Below, piece after piece: positions 1 through 5,491 of a stretch of DNA of 6,193 nucleotides. The notes beneath the pieces were generated by a model. That model did not search any database. It worked only from the letters and a program-made list of their open reading frames with translations, and was not told the origin of the DNA. The stretch is from DATDPY01 sp964395765 (lineage in GTDB: Bacteria; Bacteroidota; Bacteroidia; Cytophagales; Cyclobacteriaceae), in assembly GCA_964395765.1 (NCBI GenBank), contig CAYNCU010000234.1:1-6193 (forward strand). Direction: 5' to 3'. Position 1 is the first letter of the stretch. Every line of letters begins with the position of its first letter. Both the position numbers and the translations under genes were made by a program.

Positions 1-183
1 ACATGCGGAGAAACCAATACAGTAAAACGCTCCTTTTTGGTTGGTAAAGGTATAAGCTTCAGCCTTTGCAAGGTTACGTCCTCCAATATACAGATGGCAG
101 TTGGTTTCCTGTAATAAATACCTGACAATGGCGAAACCGGCATTGCCATAACCGCCGATAATTAATATTTTTTGATTGTCCAT
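1..183 (-). CDS. Saccharopine-dehydrogenase-like NAD(P)-binding oxidoreductase, N-terminal fragment
   Basis: An open frame starts at the ATG at 183 and runs off the left edge, so only the first 61 codons are visible. It opens MDNQKILIIGGYGNAG, a beta strand followed by a glycine-rich GGxGNxG turn. About 20 residues later comes LYIGGRN, where the second strand ends in Gly-Arg, a common sign of NADP(H) preference. This is the dinucleotide-binding start of a Rossmann fold. The phrase GGYGNAG followed by GGRNLAKA resembles the NADP-binding domain of saccharopine-dehydrogenase-like proteins; an SDR or NmrA-like protein cannot be excluded because the catalytic part lies outside the window. No signal peptide is seen, so it should be cytoplasmic. 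The start is 48 bp downstream of the peptidase stop on the same strand, so co-transcription is possible. No Shine-Dalgarno sequence is visible, which is usual in this phylum. The fold call is firm; the substrate is unknown. Confidence 0.72.
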   Translation of the reverse strand, partial: MDNQKILIIGGYGNAGFAIVRYLLQETNCHLYIGGRNLAKAEAYTFTNQKGAFYCIGFSAC

Positions 184-231
184 ATGTCGTTGAACGATGT
201 TACTGTCGTCAGTAAAAAAATCAAAAAAATG

Positions 232-1482
232 TTAACTTTTGCTTATTTTATCGTCCAGCCAGTTACGTTCATCCTCGGAAAACATCTTTGCCACAAGATC
301 GAGAAGTTCTGTCGTTGATCGTATATGTTTCTGAGCCACCGTTCTGAGGAAATTATAAAATTTGGCCGACCCGTTTCTTTGTTCCATCTCACATAGAATT
401 AACGAACCTTTTTCATAAAGTACAATATAGGCTTCAGAGGCTGTCCTGTCAATCCCCCTGATGGGAGGTGTATGTTCCGCATCTTTTTTGTATTCTTCTA
501 ATTTCTCTTTGAATACATCCATTCCAAGTCTATCTCTGAAGTAAAGAAGCATGCTGTATTCCGCAAAAGATTCGTTGAGCCAGTCTTCCCATGACTGCGT
601 ATCGGCATTATGCCACCAAAAATGGGCAATTTCATGGCCCACTCCCATGAGCGTATATATATTGAGTTTTTTGGCCCTCATGCTTATGAAATTTTTGCGT
701 GAATAACCCCCTCCCTGTTCAAAGGGGGCAATTATAAATTTCAGATAGGTACTGTCAGCTATGTTCCCGAAATAGTCATGATAGAGTGTGACTGCAAACT
801 TGCATTCAGTAAGAAGGGAATCGGCATCTTTATCAGGGAAGTCGGAATAATCCGTTTCAATATAAACATTTCCCTTTTTATAAATTTTTGAATGGAGGTT
901 CGGCGATGCAATAATCACATTATCGAAGCCAGGCCAGGACTGATTCATTTTCCATCGACCCTCATGTTCTGAAATCATCCCTGAACCGGTTACCTGGTAA
1001 TGGTTATCGATGGAAATATTTAAATTGGAAGTGAAATTTCTGCTTTCATTATTCAATGGATACCAGGCACTGTAATAATTGATTTCAATCCAGTCCTCAG
1101 AAAATGACTTGGCCCAGCCGTCGAGATTTTTCATTTCGCATTCATAATTGAAGAATAACTTCAGGGTATCTATTGTTTTTTCAGGGTTAATCAAAAGCAG
1201 TTTTCGGCCATTTGGAATATATTGAATGGGGGAGGGAGAAAGCGTGTCGAATAAATATTTAATGGGTCCATGGGCGATCCTGATCGAATGAATAAGAGTA
1301 TTTTTCCAGAGCACCATTGAAAGCGTGTCCTTATGATCAGTCGCCACAATTATAGATCCGTTGACTATAAGATTTTTTCCGGGCACATTGATTTGAACAT
1401 TCATGTCATAATGAATGATTTCCTGGCATAAGCCCCGGTAAAACAGACAGGTGGAAAAAACAGTTAAAAAAAATGTTTTCAT
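232..1482 (-). CDS. Secreted M1-like (gluzincin) zinc metallopeptidase, short form
   Basis: A 416-residue protein starting at the ATG at 1482. Residues 1-19 look like a Sec signal peptide (MKTFFLTVFSTCLFYRG); Cys19 lacks a proper lipobox, so a periplasmic or secreted product is likelier than a lipoprotein. Residues about 20-230 match in position the N-terminal beta domain of M1 peptidases. The catalytic thermolysin-like part holds HEIAH at 283-287, WLNES with Glu304 as probable third zinc ligand, and YEKG at 356-359, where Tyr356 matches the transition-state tyrosine of the M1 family. Two things are odd. The exopeptidase GxMEN motif is replaced by GGGYSR (257-262). The HExxH-to-Glu spacing is 16 residues rather than the usual 18. 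At 416 residues it also lacks the C-terminal helical domain of classical aminopeptidase N or LTA4 hydrolase. Zinc peptidase activity is likely, but aminopeptidase specificity is not assured. It is transcribed divergently from the LTD lipoprotein and sits 48 bp upstream of the oxidoreductase. Confidence 0.85.
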   Translation of the reverse strand: MKTFFLTVFSTCLFYRGLCQEIIHYDMNVQINVPGKNLIVNGSIIVATDHKDTLSMVLWKNTLIHSIRIAHGPIKYLFDTLSPSPIQYIPNGRKLLLINPEKTIDTLKLFFNYECEMKNLDGWAKSFSEDWIEINYYSAWYPLNNESRNFTSNLNISIDNHYQVTGSGMISEHEGRWKMNQSWPGFDNVIIASPNLHSKIYKKGNVYIETDYSDFPDKDADSLLTECKFAVTLYHDYFGNIADSTYLKFIIAPFEQGGGYSRKNFISMRAKKLNIYTLMGVGHEIAHFWWHNADTQSWEDWLNESFAEYSMLLYFRDRLGMDVFKEKLEEYKKDAEHTPPIRGIDRTASEAYIVLYEKGSLILCEMEQRNGSAKFYNFLRTVAQKHIRSTTELLDLVAKMFSEDERNWLDDKISKS

Positions 1483-1552
1483 CGGAGTAAGTAAAAAAAG
1501 TTGTTTATGGTATTATGGACGCGTGCTGCTATGAAAAAGTTTTATTTACATT

Positions 1553-1564
1553 ATAATTAATTAT
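1553..1564. repeat. Perfect 12-bp AT palindrome
   Basis: ATAATTAATTAT is its own reverse complement and lies 71 bp upstream of the peptidase start, next to the left edge of the GC-rich island. It could be a dimeric regulator site for the divergent genes. In DNA of about 25% GC, however, a 12-bp AT-only palindrome is not rare enough to be convincing. Confidence 0.3.
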
Positions 1565-1686
1565 CATGTTCCCCCGTAATATCCCTGAAAAACCGATTCA
1601 AATCTCAGGACGGAGACACGACACATCAGCACCGCCAGGATGTAAATCTCACCAGCCGTGTATCTGCCGGACGGGCTTGAATGCAT
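1564..1686 (-). other. 40-codon ORF of doubtful coding status inside the GC-rich island
   Basis: An ATG at 1686 opens a 40-codon frame ending in TGA at 1564. The product begins MHSSPSGRYTAGEIYILAVL and ends FQGYYGGT. An in-frame TAG lies eight codons upstream of the ATG, so the frame cannot be extended. No ribosome binding site, signal peptide or recognised domain is visible; a short hydrophobic run (IYILAVL) is the only notable feature. The frame coincides almost exactly with the 54% GC island and with its inverted repeats, so it may be only an open frame through a repeat or an RNA-coding element. I would not call it a gene without homologues showing protein-level conservation. Confidence 0.2.
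1611..1666. repeat. Nested inverted repeat (possible structured RNA or palindromic element)
   Basis: An outer stem pairs CGGAGACACG (1611-1620) with CGTGTATCTG (1657-1666): ten positions, with one G/A mismatch and one G-T wobble. Inside it a second stem pairs ACATC (1623-1627) with GATGT (1639-1643) around an 11-nt loop. The structure has no T tract on either side, so it is not a plain intrinsic terminator. It sits 129 bp upstream of the peptidase start and 140 bp upstream of the lipoprotein start. It could be a leader or small RNA, or an intergenic repeat of the REP or MITE kind. The pairing is visible; the function is inference. Confidence 0.4.
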
Positions 1687-1690
1687 GGCG

Positions 1691-1726
1691 ATAATAAACA
1701 AAAAATGCTACACACAATAATAAACA
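1691..1726. repeat. 10-bp direct repeat ATAATAAACA
   Basis: Exact copies lie at 1691-1700 and 1717-1726, separated by 16 bp, in the AT-rich DNA between the GC-rich island and the lipoprotein promoter box. The 26-bp period is about two and a half helical turns, so the copies would face different sides of the helix. Low complexity makes chance a fair explanation. Confidence 0.3.
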
Positions 1727-1760
1727 TGATATATATGAAGTCAGGATTCAACTAAATCAA

Positions 1761-1768
1761 TACATTTG
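1761..1768 (+). promoter_or_regulatory. Bacteroidota -7 promoter box for the LTD lipoprotein
   Basis: TACATTTG matches the TAnnTTTG consensus used by the primary sigma factor of Bacteroidota at every fixed position. It lies 37 bp before the ATG at 1806, which predicts a transcript start near 1775 and a leader of about 30 nt. No TTTG-type -33 element is seen at the expected distance, so strength or identity remains uncertain. Confidence 0.5.
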
Positions 1769-1805
1769 GAGGCGTTTTTGTAGGTTATTTTTTAATGACG
1801 ATTAT

Positions 1806-2324
1806 ATGAACCTTATTAGTGAAGCAAAGTATATTACATTAGGCCTTTTCATATTATTCTTGTTTTCCTGCTCGAAAGAAAAGATTGATTCGGAATTAAA
1901 AGGAATCGTGGTCATCAATGAATTGATGGCAAAAAATTCAACCACGGTAGCCGACCAGAACGGGGAATATGACGATTGGATCGAGTTGTATAATTTATCG
2001 GGAAATGAAATTGACCTGTCAGGGTATTTCCTTTCCGATTCAAAGAAGAACCTGGTCAAATGGACGTTTCCAAAAGGAACCCGGATTGAATCGAAAGGTT
2101 ACCTGATCGTCTGGGCGGACAAAGATCTCGACCAGGAAGGGCTCCATGCTGATTTTAAACTTTCTGCAGAAGGGGAAACCGTAATCTTTTCTGCGCCGGA
2201 TCAATCCCTTGTCGACGAAGTAAGTTTCGGTGCACAGAATGAAGAATTATCTTACGCCCGCATCCCCAACGGTACCGGTTCTTTTCAATGGGTGAAACCG
2301 ACTTTCAACAAACCGAATAAGTAA
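1806..2324 (+). CDS. Lamin-tail-domain (LTD) lipoprotein
   Basis: A 172-residue protein and the only plus-strand gene here. Residues 1-21 form a lipoprotein signal peptide ending in a lipobox-like LFSC, with Cys22 as the lipidation site. The following S-K-E-K is charged and loosely resembles surface-export signals of Bacteroidota lipoproteins, so display on the outer membrane surface is possible but unproven. Residues about 34-145 are a lamin-tail domain, an Ig-like beta sandwich. Its hallmarks are VVINELMAKN, the D-DWIELYNLSG strand, IDLSGYFLSD, the WTFP/GYLIVWADKD stretch and an ADFKLSAEGE strand. It ends with YARIPNGTGSFQW and PTFNKPN, the usual close of bacterial LTD units. In larger proteins LTDs accompany nucleases, CotH kinases or sorting domains; here the domain stands alone, so it is probably a binding or scaffold module. 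Its promoter box lies 37 bp upstream. It converges on the GNAT gene, with 16 bp between the stop codons. Confidence 0.88.
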   Translation: MNLISEAKYITLGLFILFLFSCSKEKIDSELKGIVVINELMAKNSTTVADQNGEYDDWIELYNLSGNEIDLSGYFLSDSKKNLVKWTFPKGTRIESKGYLIVWADKDLDQEGLHADFKLSAEGETVIFSAPDQSLVDEVSFGAQNEELSYARIPNGTGSFQWVKPTFNKPNK

Positions 2325-2331
2325 AGTTGAT

Positions 2332-2399
2332 AATCCGGTTTTAGTTTTTATTCAATTCCATCATATTACCGGGCTTATCAAAAACCTGAAAACCGGATT
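2332..2399. repeat. 11-bp perfect inverted repeat across the convergent gene ends
   Basis: AATCCGGTTTT at 2332-2342 is the exact reverse complement of AAAACCGGATT at 2389-2399, with a 46-nt spacer. The left arm falls between the two convergent stop codons and touches the GNAT stop; the right arm is inside the GNAT coding region (codons for KSGFQ). Neither side has a clear T tract after the stem, so it is not a normal terminator, and chance is possible. Confidence 0.3.
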
Positions 2400-2754
2400 T
2401 ACGATAGAAAGAATGGGCATCTTCCGTACCAAGCCTCATTTTCCGGACGTCCTTTAAGAGTGAATAGTTAATAATATTGTTCATCAATTCCTGGCCATAT
2501 CCTTTTCCACGGTATTCTTTCAGGATGAAAACATCCATCAGCCAGGCAATAACTGCATAATCGGTTACAACTCGGGCAAAGCCTATCTGTCGGTCATCCA
2601 GGTAAATGTCGAAACACAATGAATTTTCGATGGATTTTTTTACAATATCAACGCTCCTGCCTTTTGCCCAGTAGGATTCTTTGGAAAGGAATTCATGGAT
2701 AAGGGCAATGTCCAGCCTGGATTTATCATTGGAAATTTCAATTTGTTGATTCAT
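2341..2754 (-). CDS. GNAT family N-acetyltransferase
   Basis: A 137-residue cytoplasmic protein starting at the ATG at 2754, of normal length for a single-domain GNAT. The fold is visible in order. Residues about 20-45 are the N-terminal helical part (SYWAKGRS). IGFARVVTDYAVIAWLMDVFI at 57-77 gives the central strands. YRGKGYGQEL at 81-90 is the acetyl-CoA pyrophosphate-binding R/Q-x-x-G-x-G/A motif. MRLGTEDAHSFYRKSGF at 106-122 is the closing strand and helix, with the Tyr that often acts as general acid. The combination YWAKGRS / GFARVVTDYA / TEDAHSFY is typical of a widespread small acetyltransferase family whose substrate is not established. It transfers an acetyl group from acetyl-CoA to an unknown amine. 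It lies 69 bp downstream of the propeller gene on the same strand, so either co-transcription or its own promoter is possible. Confidence 0.9.
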   Translation of the reverse strand: MNQQIEISNDKSRLDIALIHEFLSKESYWAKGRSVDIVKKSIENSLCFDIYLDDRQIGFARVVTDYAVIAWLMDVFILKEYRGKGYGQELMNNIINYSLLKDVRKMRLGTEDAHSFYRKSGFQVFDKPGNMMELNKN

Positions 2755-2823
2755 TCGATTTGGAATTAAGAATAATTACTGAAGCCAGACCCGGGTAATA
2801 AAAATAATTAATGGCGGATTTTC

Positions 2824-4713
2824 TCAGCGATTAATCAAAAGTTTTTGCCTTATTCTTTTATGATTTATTTGAATTTCAATGATATACATCCCTGCAGGGA
2901 ATTGGCCGAGAGGAACAATGATATTTGATTTTTCCGGATCTTCATTCCTTAAAACAATTTCGCCATTAAGATTAAATAATAAAAGCCGGGTAAGGGGACC
3001 TTCACCGGACTCGATGTGAAGCAGGTTTTTTACGGGGTTCGGATAAATGTTAACATTCATTCGCCCCTCAGGATATAATCCGGTAACGGAACCGTTGGTA
3101 AGACCGTAAACATCAAGCCTGTCTGAAAAAGTTGCCAGGTAAACTTTGCCGTTTGCTATGGTCGGACAATTGAATTTTGCATAGTTGCCGGGATCATCCC
3201 GCGAGGACATGGAAGAATTCCAAAGTTCTTTGTTAACATCGTTTGCATCAATAGCCCTTAGGATACCCGGGCATGTTTGGTTATTGGCATTGCAATTATC
3301 TGCGGCATGACTGGCCCATAAAATAGCCGTGGAATCGATACTGTAATCGGATGAAACGGAAAGGAAAGCTCCGTTATAACCAACCGGCCCTGGGATTGAA
3401 CTTTTAATTACGTTGGTTAAATCAAATTTTTGAATTGAAGAATCATACGGTAGAGCGGCCAATGGCACATTATCCGACCAGATATAAACAAATTCACCAC
3501 CGGTACCCTTATAATAAGTCAAAGAGGATAAATTATGGGCATCATTTGAATTCTGGCTGAAAGTCTGAACAACATTATTGGCTGAAGCATTGTAACCTCC
3601 CATGGAATTCAAATCCATCAGGTATATATTTCCGTCTTTAGCTCCGGAAAAAGCCTGGTTCCTGCCGGGAAGAAGCAACATTCCGGTAACCCCGAAATCT
3701 TCGTCGCCATTTTCGAGGACAGGATAGTCGAGAGGAGTAAAAAAGTCGGTGAGAGTCAGGTTCCCGCCATCGGGCAAGAGTTTCAAAGCACTCTCCGAAC
3801 GGTTCGCCGGGTCGGACGGATCACCGGAATTACCTACGGCGCCGTTTCCTACGGAAGCATAGATATAGCCCGAATCATCGGCGGAAGGTCCTCCCCCTGA
3901 CATCCAAATTCCTCCCTGGTAGCCTTCGGGAGTTGCATTATAAACATACTTCTGCTGAAGGCTTGTCTTATCGTAGCCTATGATCCAGCCATGATAATCG
4001 CCGCAATCCCCATGGGCAGCCCAGGCGATATAAACGATTCCATTGGAAAGCAGCAGTCCGGATCTTTGATTTTCCAGTTGAGCATCGAAGTGAATAACGC
4101 CTCCGGAACTTCCGCTGCCGGATCCATTTACCTGGGCGGTTATGAGTACGGGGCTATGCGGTTTCTCATCTCCTGTTCTCAGATCGAGTGCATGAAGGTA
4201 TTGCTGGTAAGAGGTATTCCCACCGGATTGTAAAACGCTTTTAGCCACAACATAAAGTGTATTGGCTACCGTGTCAATGACCGGGGTGCCGACAAGACCC
4301 AGGTTTCCGGAAAAGTCCTCGTAACCGTTTCCACAGGCGGTGTCTGTATTTTTCATTACCCGCTGTCCGGCAGGAGTTAAATTGACCTGCCAATAGGGAT
4401 TTCCGATAGCGGAGGAATCGGCATCAAAGGCGTACACCGTATTGTTTACAGTACCTACGAAAACAACATTTCGTTCACCAATGCCGGAAATGTCGACTTT
4501 CGCCAGTAACGGTTGCGCGTAGATCTGGTCGTCGACGGACCTGGTAAACAGCAATCCAAATGAGCCGGGTTTAACATTTCCTTTATTCAGAACTGTTTCT
4601 TTATCATTCCACCCGGTCCGGTAATTATTATTATGTTGCGTAATCACCTGTACCTGCGAGAAGGAAGGAACGGATAAAAGGAAGAGGATTATATAAATGC
4701 AGAGTTTTTTCAT
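2824..4713 (-). CDS. T9SS-secreted PQQ-like (quinoprotein-like) beta-propeller protein
   Basis: A 629-residue protein if started at the ATG at 4713, which puts a clean Sec signal peptide first (MKKLCIYIILFLLSVPSFS, cleavage before Gln20). The ATG at 4743 would add ten residues in front of it. Residues about 20-540 form a quinoprotein-like beta propeller. About eight strand clusters are seen, for example VVFVGTVNNTVYAFDAD (83-99), VYIAWAAHGD (227-236), GGIWMSGGGPSAD (267-279), SGAKDGNIYLMD (356-367) and KVYLATFSDRLDVYGL (523-538). The opening QHNNNYRTGWN...ETVLNKGNV and DQIYAQPLL match a secreted bacterial propeller family usually annotated as pyrrolo-quinoline quinone protein. The adjacent Cys pair of PQQ alcohol dehydrogenases is absent, so enzymatic activity is doubtful. 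Residues about 552-629 are a type A T9SS sorting domain (NIYPNPVKN, GEIVLR, FPAGMYIIEI, ending KLLINR) that would be removed on export across the outer membrane. Ligand unknown. Confidence 0.87.
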   Translation of the reverse strand: MKKLCIYIILFLLSVPSFSQVQVITQHNNNYRTGWNDKETVLNKGNVKPGSFGLLFTRSVDDQIYAQPLLAKVDISGIGERNVVFVGTVNNTVYAFDADSSAIGNPYWQVNLTPAGQRVMKNTDTACGNGYEDFSGNLGLVGTPVIDTVANTLYVVAKSVLQSGGNTSYQQYLHALDLRTGDEKPHSPVLITAQVNGSGSGSSGGVIHFDAQLENQRSGLLLSNGIVYIAWAAHGDCGDYHGWIIGYDKTSLQQKYVYNATPEGYQGGIWMSGGGPSADDSGYIYASVGNGAVGNSGDPSDPANRSESALKLLPDGGNLTLTDFFTPLDYPVLENGDEDFGVTGMLLLPGRNQAFSGAKDGNIYLMDLNSMGGYNASANNVVQTFSQNSNDAHNLSSLTYYKGTGGEFVYIWSDNVPLAALPYDSSIQKFDLTNVIKSSIPGPVGYNGAFLSVSSDYSIDSTAILWASHAADNCNANNQTCPGILRAIDANDVNKELWNSSMSSRDDPGNYAKFNCPTIANGKVYLATFSDRLDVYGLTNGSVTGLYPEGRMNVNIYPNPVKNLLHIESGEGPLTRLLLFNLNGEIVLRNEDPEKSNIIVPLGQFPAGMYIIEIQINHKRIRQKLLINR

Positions 4714-4798
4714 GGAAACGAAATTAAATAGTAAAAACTGCATTTACAATCGAACAGCCCTGCCGTAAAAATTAATTACGCAAAAAACCGGGTATCTT

Positions 4799-5200
4799 CT
4801 ATGGTCTTCTTTTCTTTTTTATTCCTTCCATTACTCTTATAATGTAACCGTTTGGATCACTGATAATAAATTCCCGGGTTCCCCATGGTTTGTCTTCAAG
4901 CTCGTTCATGATGGGAATTTTCCTGGATTTATATTCCTCGTAGATATCGTTCACGTTATCGACGAACCATAACAAGGTGGACTGAAAATCCTTGTTCATT
5001 AAAGATTCAAAAAAAATCGGCTCCTCGCTGAACATGAGCTGCATTTCATCCCTCTCAATCCCTCCGTCAAGTTCATTCCATGTCCATTCGCCATAAAAGC
5101 CAAGACGATCCCGGTAAAACTCAAGCGTCTGTTTTAAATTTTTCACCGGGATAAAGGGATTAATACCGTGAAATTTTTTTGACTTGTATTCCTGTGCCAT
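4799..5200 (-). CDS. VOC superfamily (glyoxalase / bleomycin-resistance fold) protein
   Basis: A 133-residue cytoplasmic protein started at the ATG at 5200; a TTG at 5206 would add only two residues and is less likely. The two-halved VOC layout is clear. INPFIPVKNLKQTLEFYRDRLGF (13-35) is the first beta-alpha unit. MQLMFSEEP (53-61) follows. TLLWFVDNVNDIYEEYKSRKI (75-95) starts the second half. WGTREFIISDPNGYIIRVME (106-125) is the closing hairpin with the usual DPxG turn. In glyoxalase I the metal ligands sit where this protein has Asn14 (usually His) and Arg122 (usually Glu). It therefore does not look like a metal-dependent glyoxalase and is closer to the metal-free bleomycin-resistance-like group. 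A true resistance function is not implied. The C-terminus is very basic (GIKKKRRP). The stop lies 85 bp before the propeller start on the same strand. Confidence 0.87.
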   Translation of the reverse strand: MAQEYKSKKFHGINPFIPVKNLKQTLEFYRDRLGFYGEWTWNELDGGIERDEMQLMFSEEPIFFESLMNKDFQSTLLWFVDNVNDIYEEYKSRKIPIMNELEDKPWGTREFIISDPNGYIIRVMEGIKKKRRP

Positions 5201-5491
5201 TTTCAATCAGTATTAATATTTTAACCAGATGTTTCATACTCAACGCAAACAGCAGGGAAATGTTAAATGTTTTTAGGATTTTAACAACAAGGAAAGTATA
5301 ATTAACAAAATTTAAATAATGATTTAACATTATATACCGCATCATGATCCCGAACCGAAGCCGGTCGAAAAAATTCAGCCGAACCAGGAGCTAACCTTCC
5401 GTATTTTTAGGCTAAGAAAAAAACAGGATAATAGATGCAAGCTTCAATATAACAACAAACGTCAGCTTTGATAAGTTTTTATCTTTTAGAA
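5201..5491. other. AT-rich intergenic gap between the HAD and VOC genes
   Basis: These 291 bp lie between the HAD stop and the VOC start. They hold long A and T runs, a 7-bp direct repeat CCGAACC (5350-5356 and 5379-5385), a short ACCG/CGGT hairpin between the copies, and a small hairpin GATAA-GTTT-TTATC at 5470-5483 just after the HAD stop with no T tract. A minus-strand frame across 5160-5345 overlaps the VOC gene and looks like chance. The VOC promoter is probably here, but no exact TAnnTTTG box was found on the minus strand. Confidence 0.7.

Larger units (their letters stand above)
1483..1805. other. Divergent intergenic region with a GC-rich island
   Basis: These 323 bp separate the minus-strand peptidase from the plus-strand lipoprotein. 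The outer parts are very AT-rich (about 25% GC by hand count over 1491-1570 and 24% over 1691-1770). The middle, 1571-1690, is 54% GC. The AT-rich parts hold a perfect 12-bp palindrome (1553-1564), a 10-bp direct repeat and a Bacteroidota-type promoter box for the lipoprotein. The island holds nested inverted repeats and a short minus-strand ORF, listed separately. No tRNA or known riboswitch was recognised. No TAnnTTTG box was found on the minus strand for the peptidase. Confidence 0.8.

Noticed and set aside
1802..2059. Minus-strand 85-codon open frame opposite the lipoprotein
   Set aside because: It lies wholly antisense to the start of a convincing LTD lipoprotein gene and shows no domain or start context.
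2311..2350. Possible terminator after the lipoprotein (AACCG ... CGGTT followed by T-rich DNA)
   Set aside because: The stem is only 5 bp with a loop of about 20 nt, and the T-rich run is interrupted.
2771..2810. Direct repeat AATAATTA and the palindrome ACCCGGGT between the propeller and GNAT genes
   Set aside because: The repeats are 8 bp in low-complexity or common sequence, with no arrangement pointing to a regulator site.
3991..4233. Plus-strand 80-codon open frame inside the propeller gene
   Set aside because: It is antisense to conserved propeller sequence and resembles no protein.
4767..4787. Possible minus-strand promoter for the propeller (TAATTTTT with an upstream TTTTTTG)
   Set aside because: The box has one mismatch to TAnnTTTG and the upstream element is only 6 bp away, far too close for a -33 element.
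5160..5345. Minus-strand 61-codon open frame upstream of and overlapping the VOC gene
   Set aside because: It overlaps the VOC start in another frame, is dominated by AT-rich codons (Leu, Ile, Asn, Phe, Lys) and has no recognisable domain. A membrane micropeptide cannot be fully excluded, but nothing supports it.
5353..5364. ACCG-AAGC-CGGT hairpin in the HAD-VOC gap as a terminator for the HAD gene
   Set aside because: On the minus strand the T run precedes the stem rather than following it, and the stem is only 4-5 bp.
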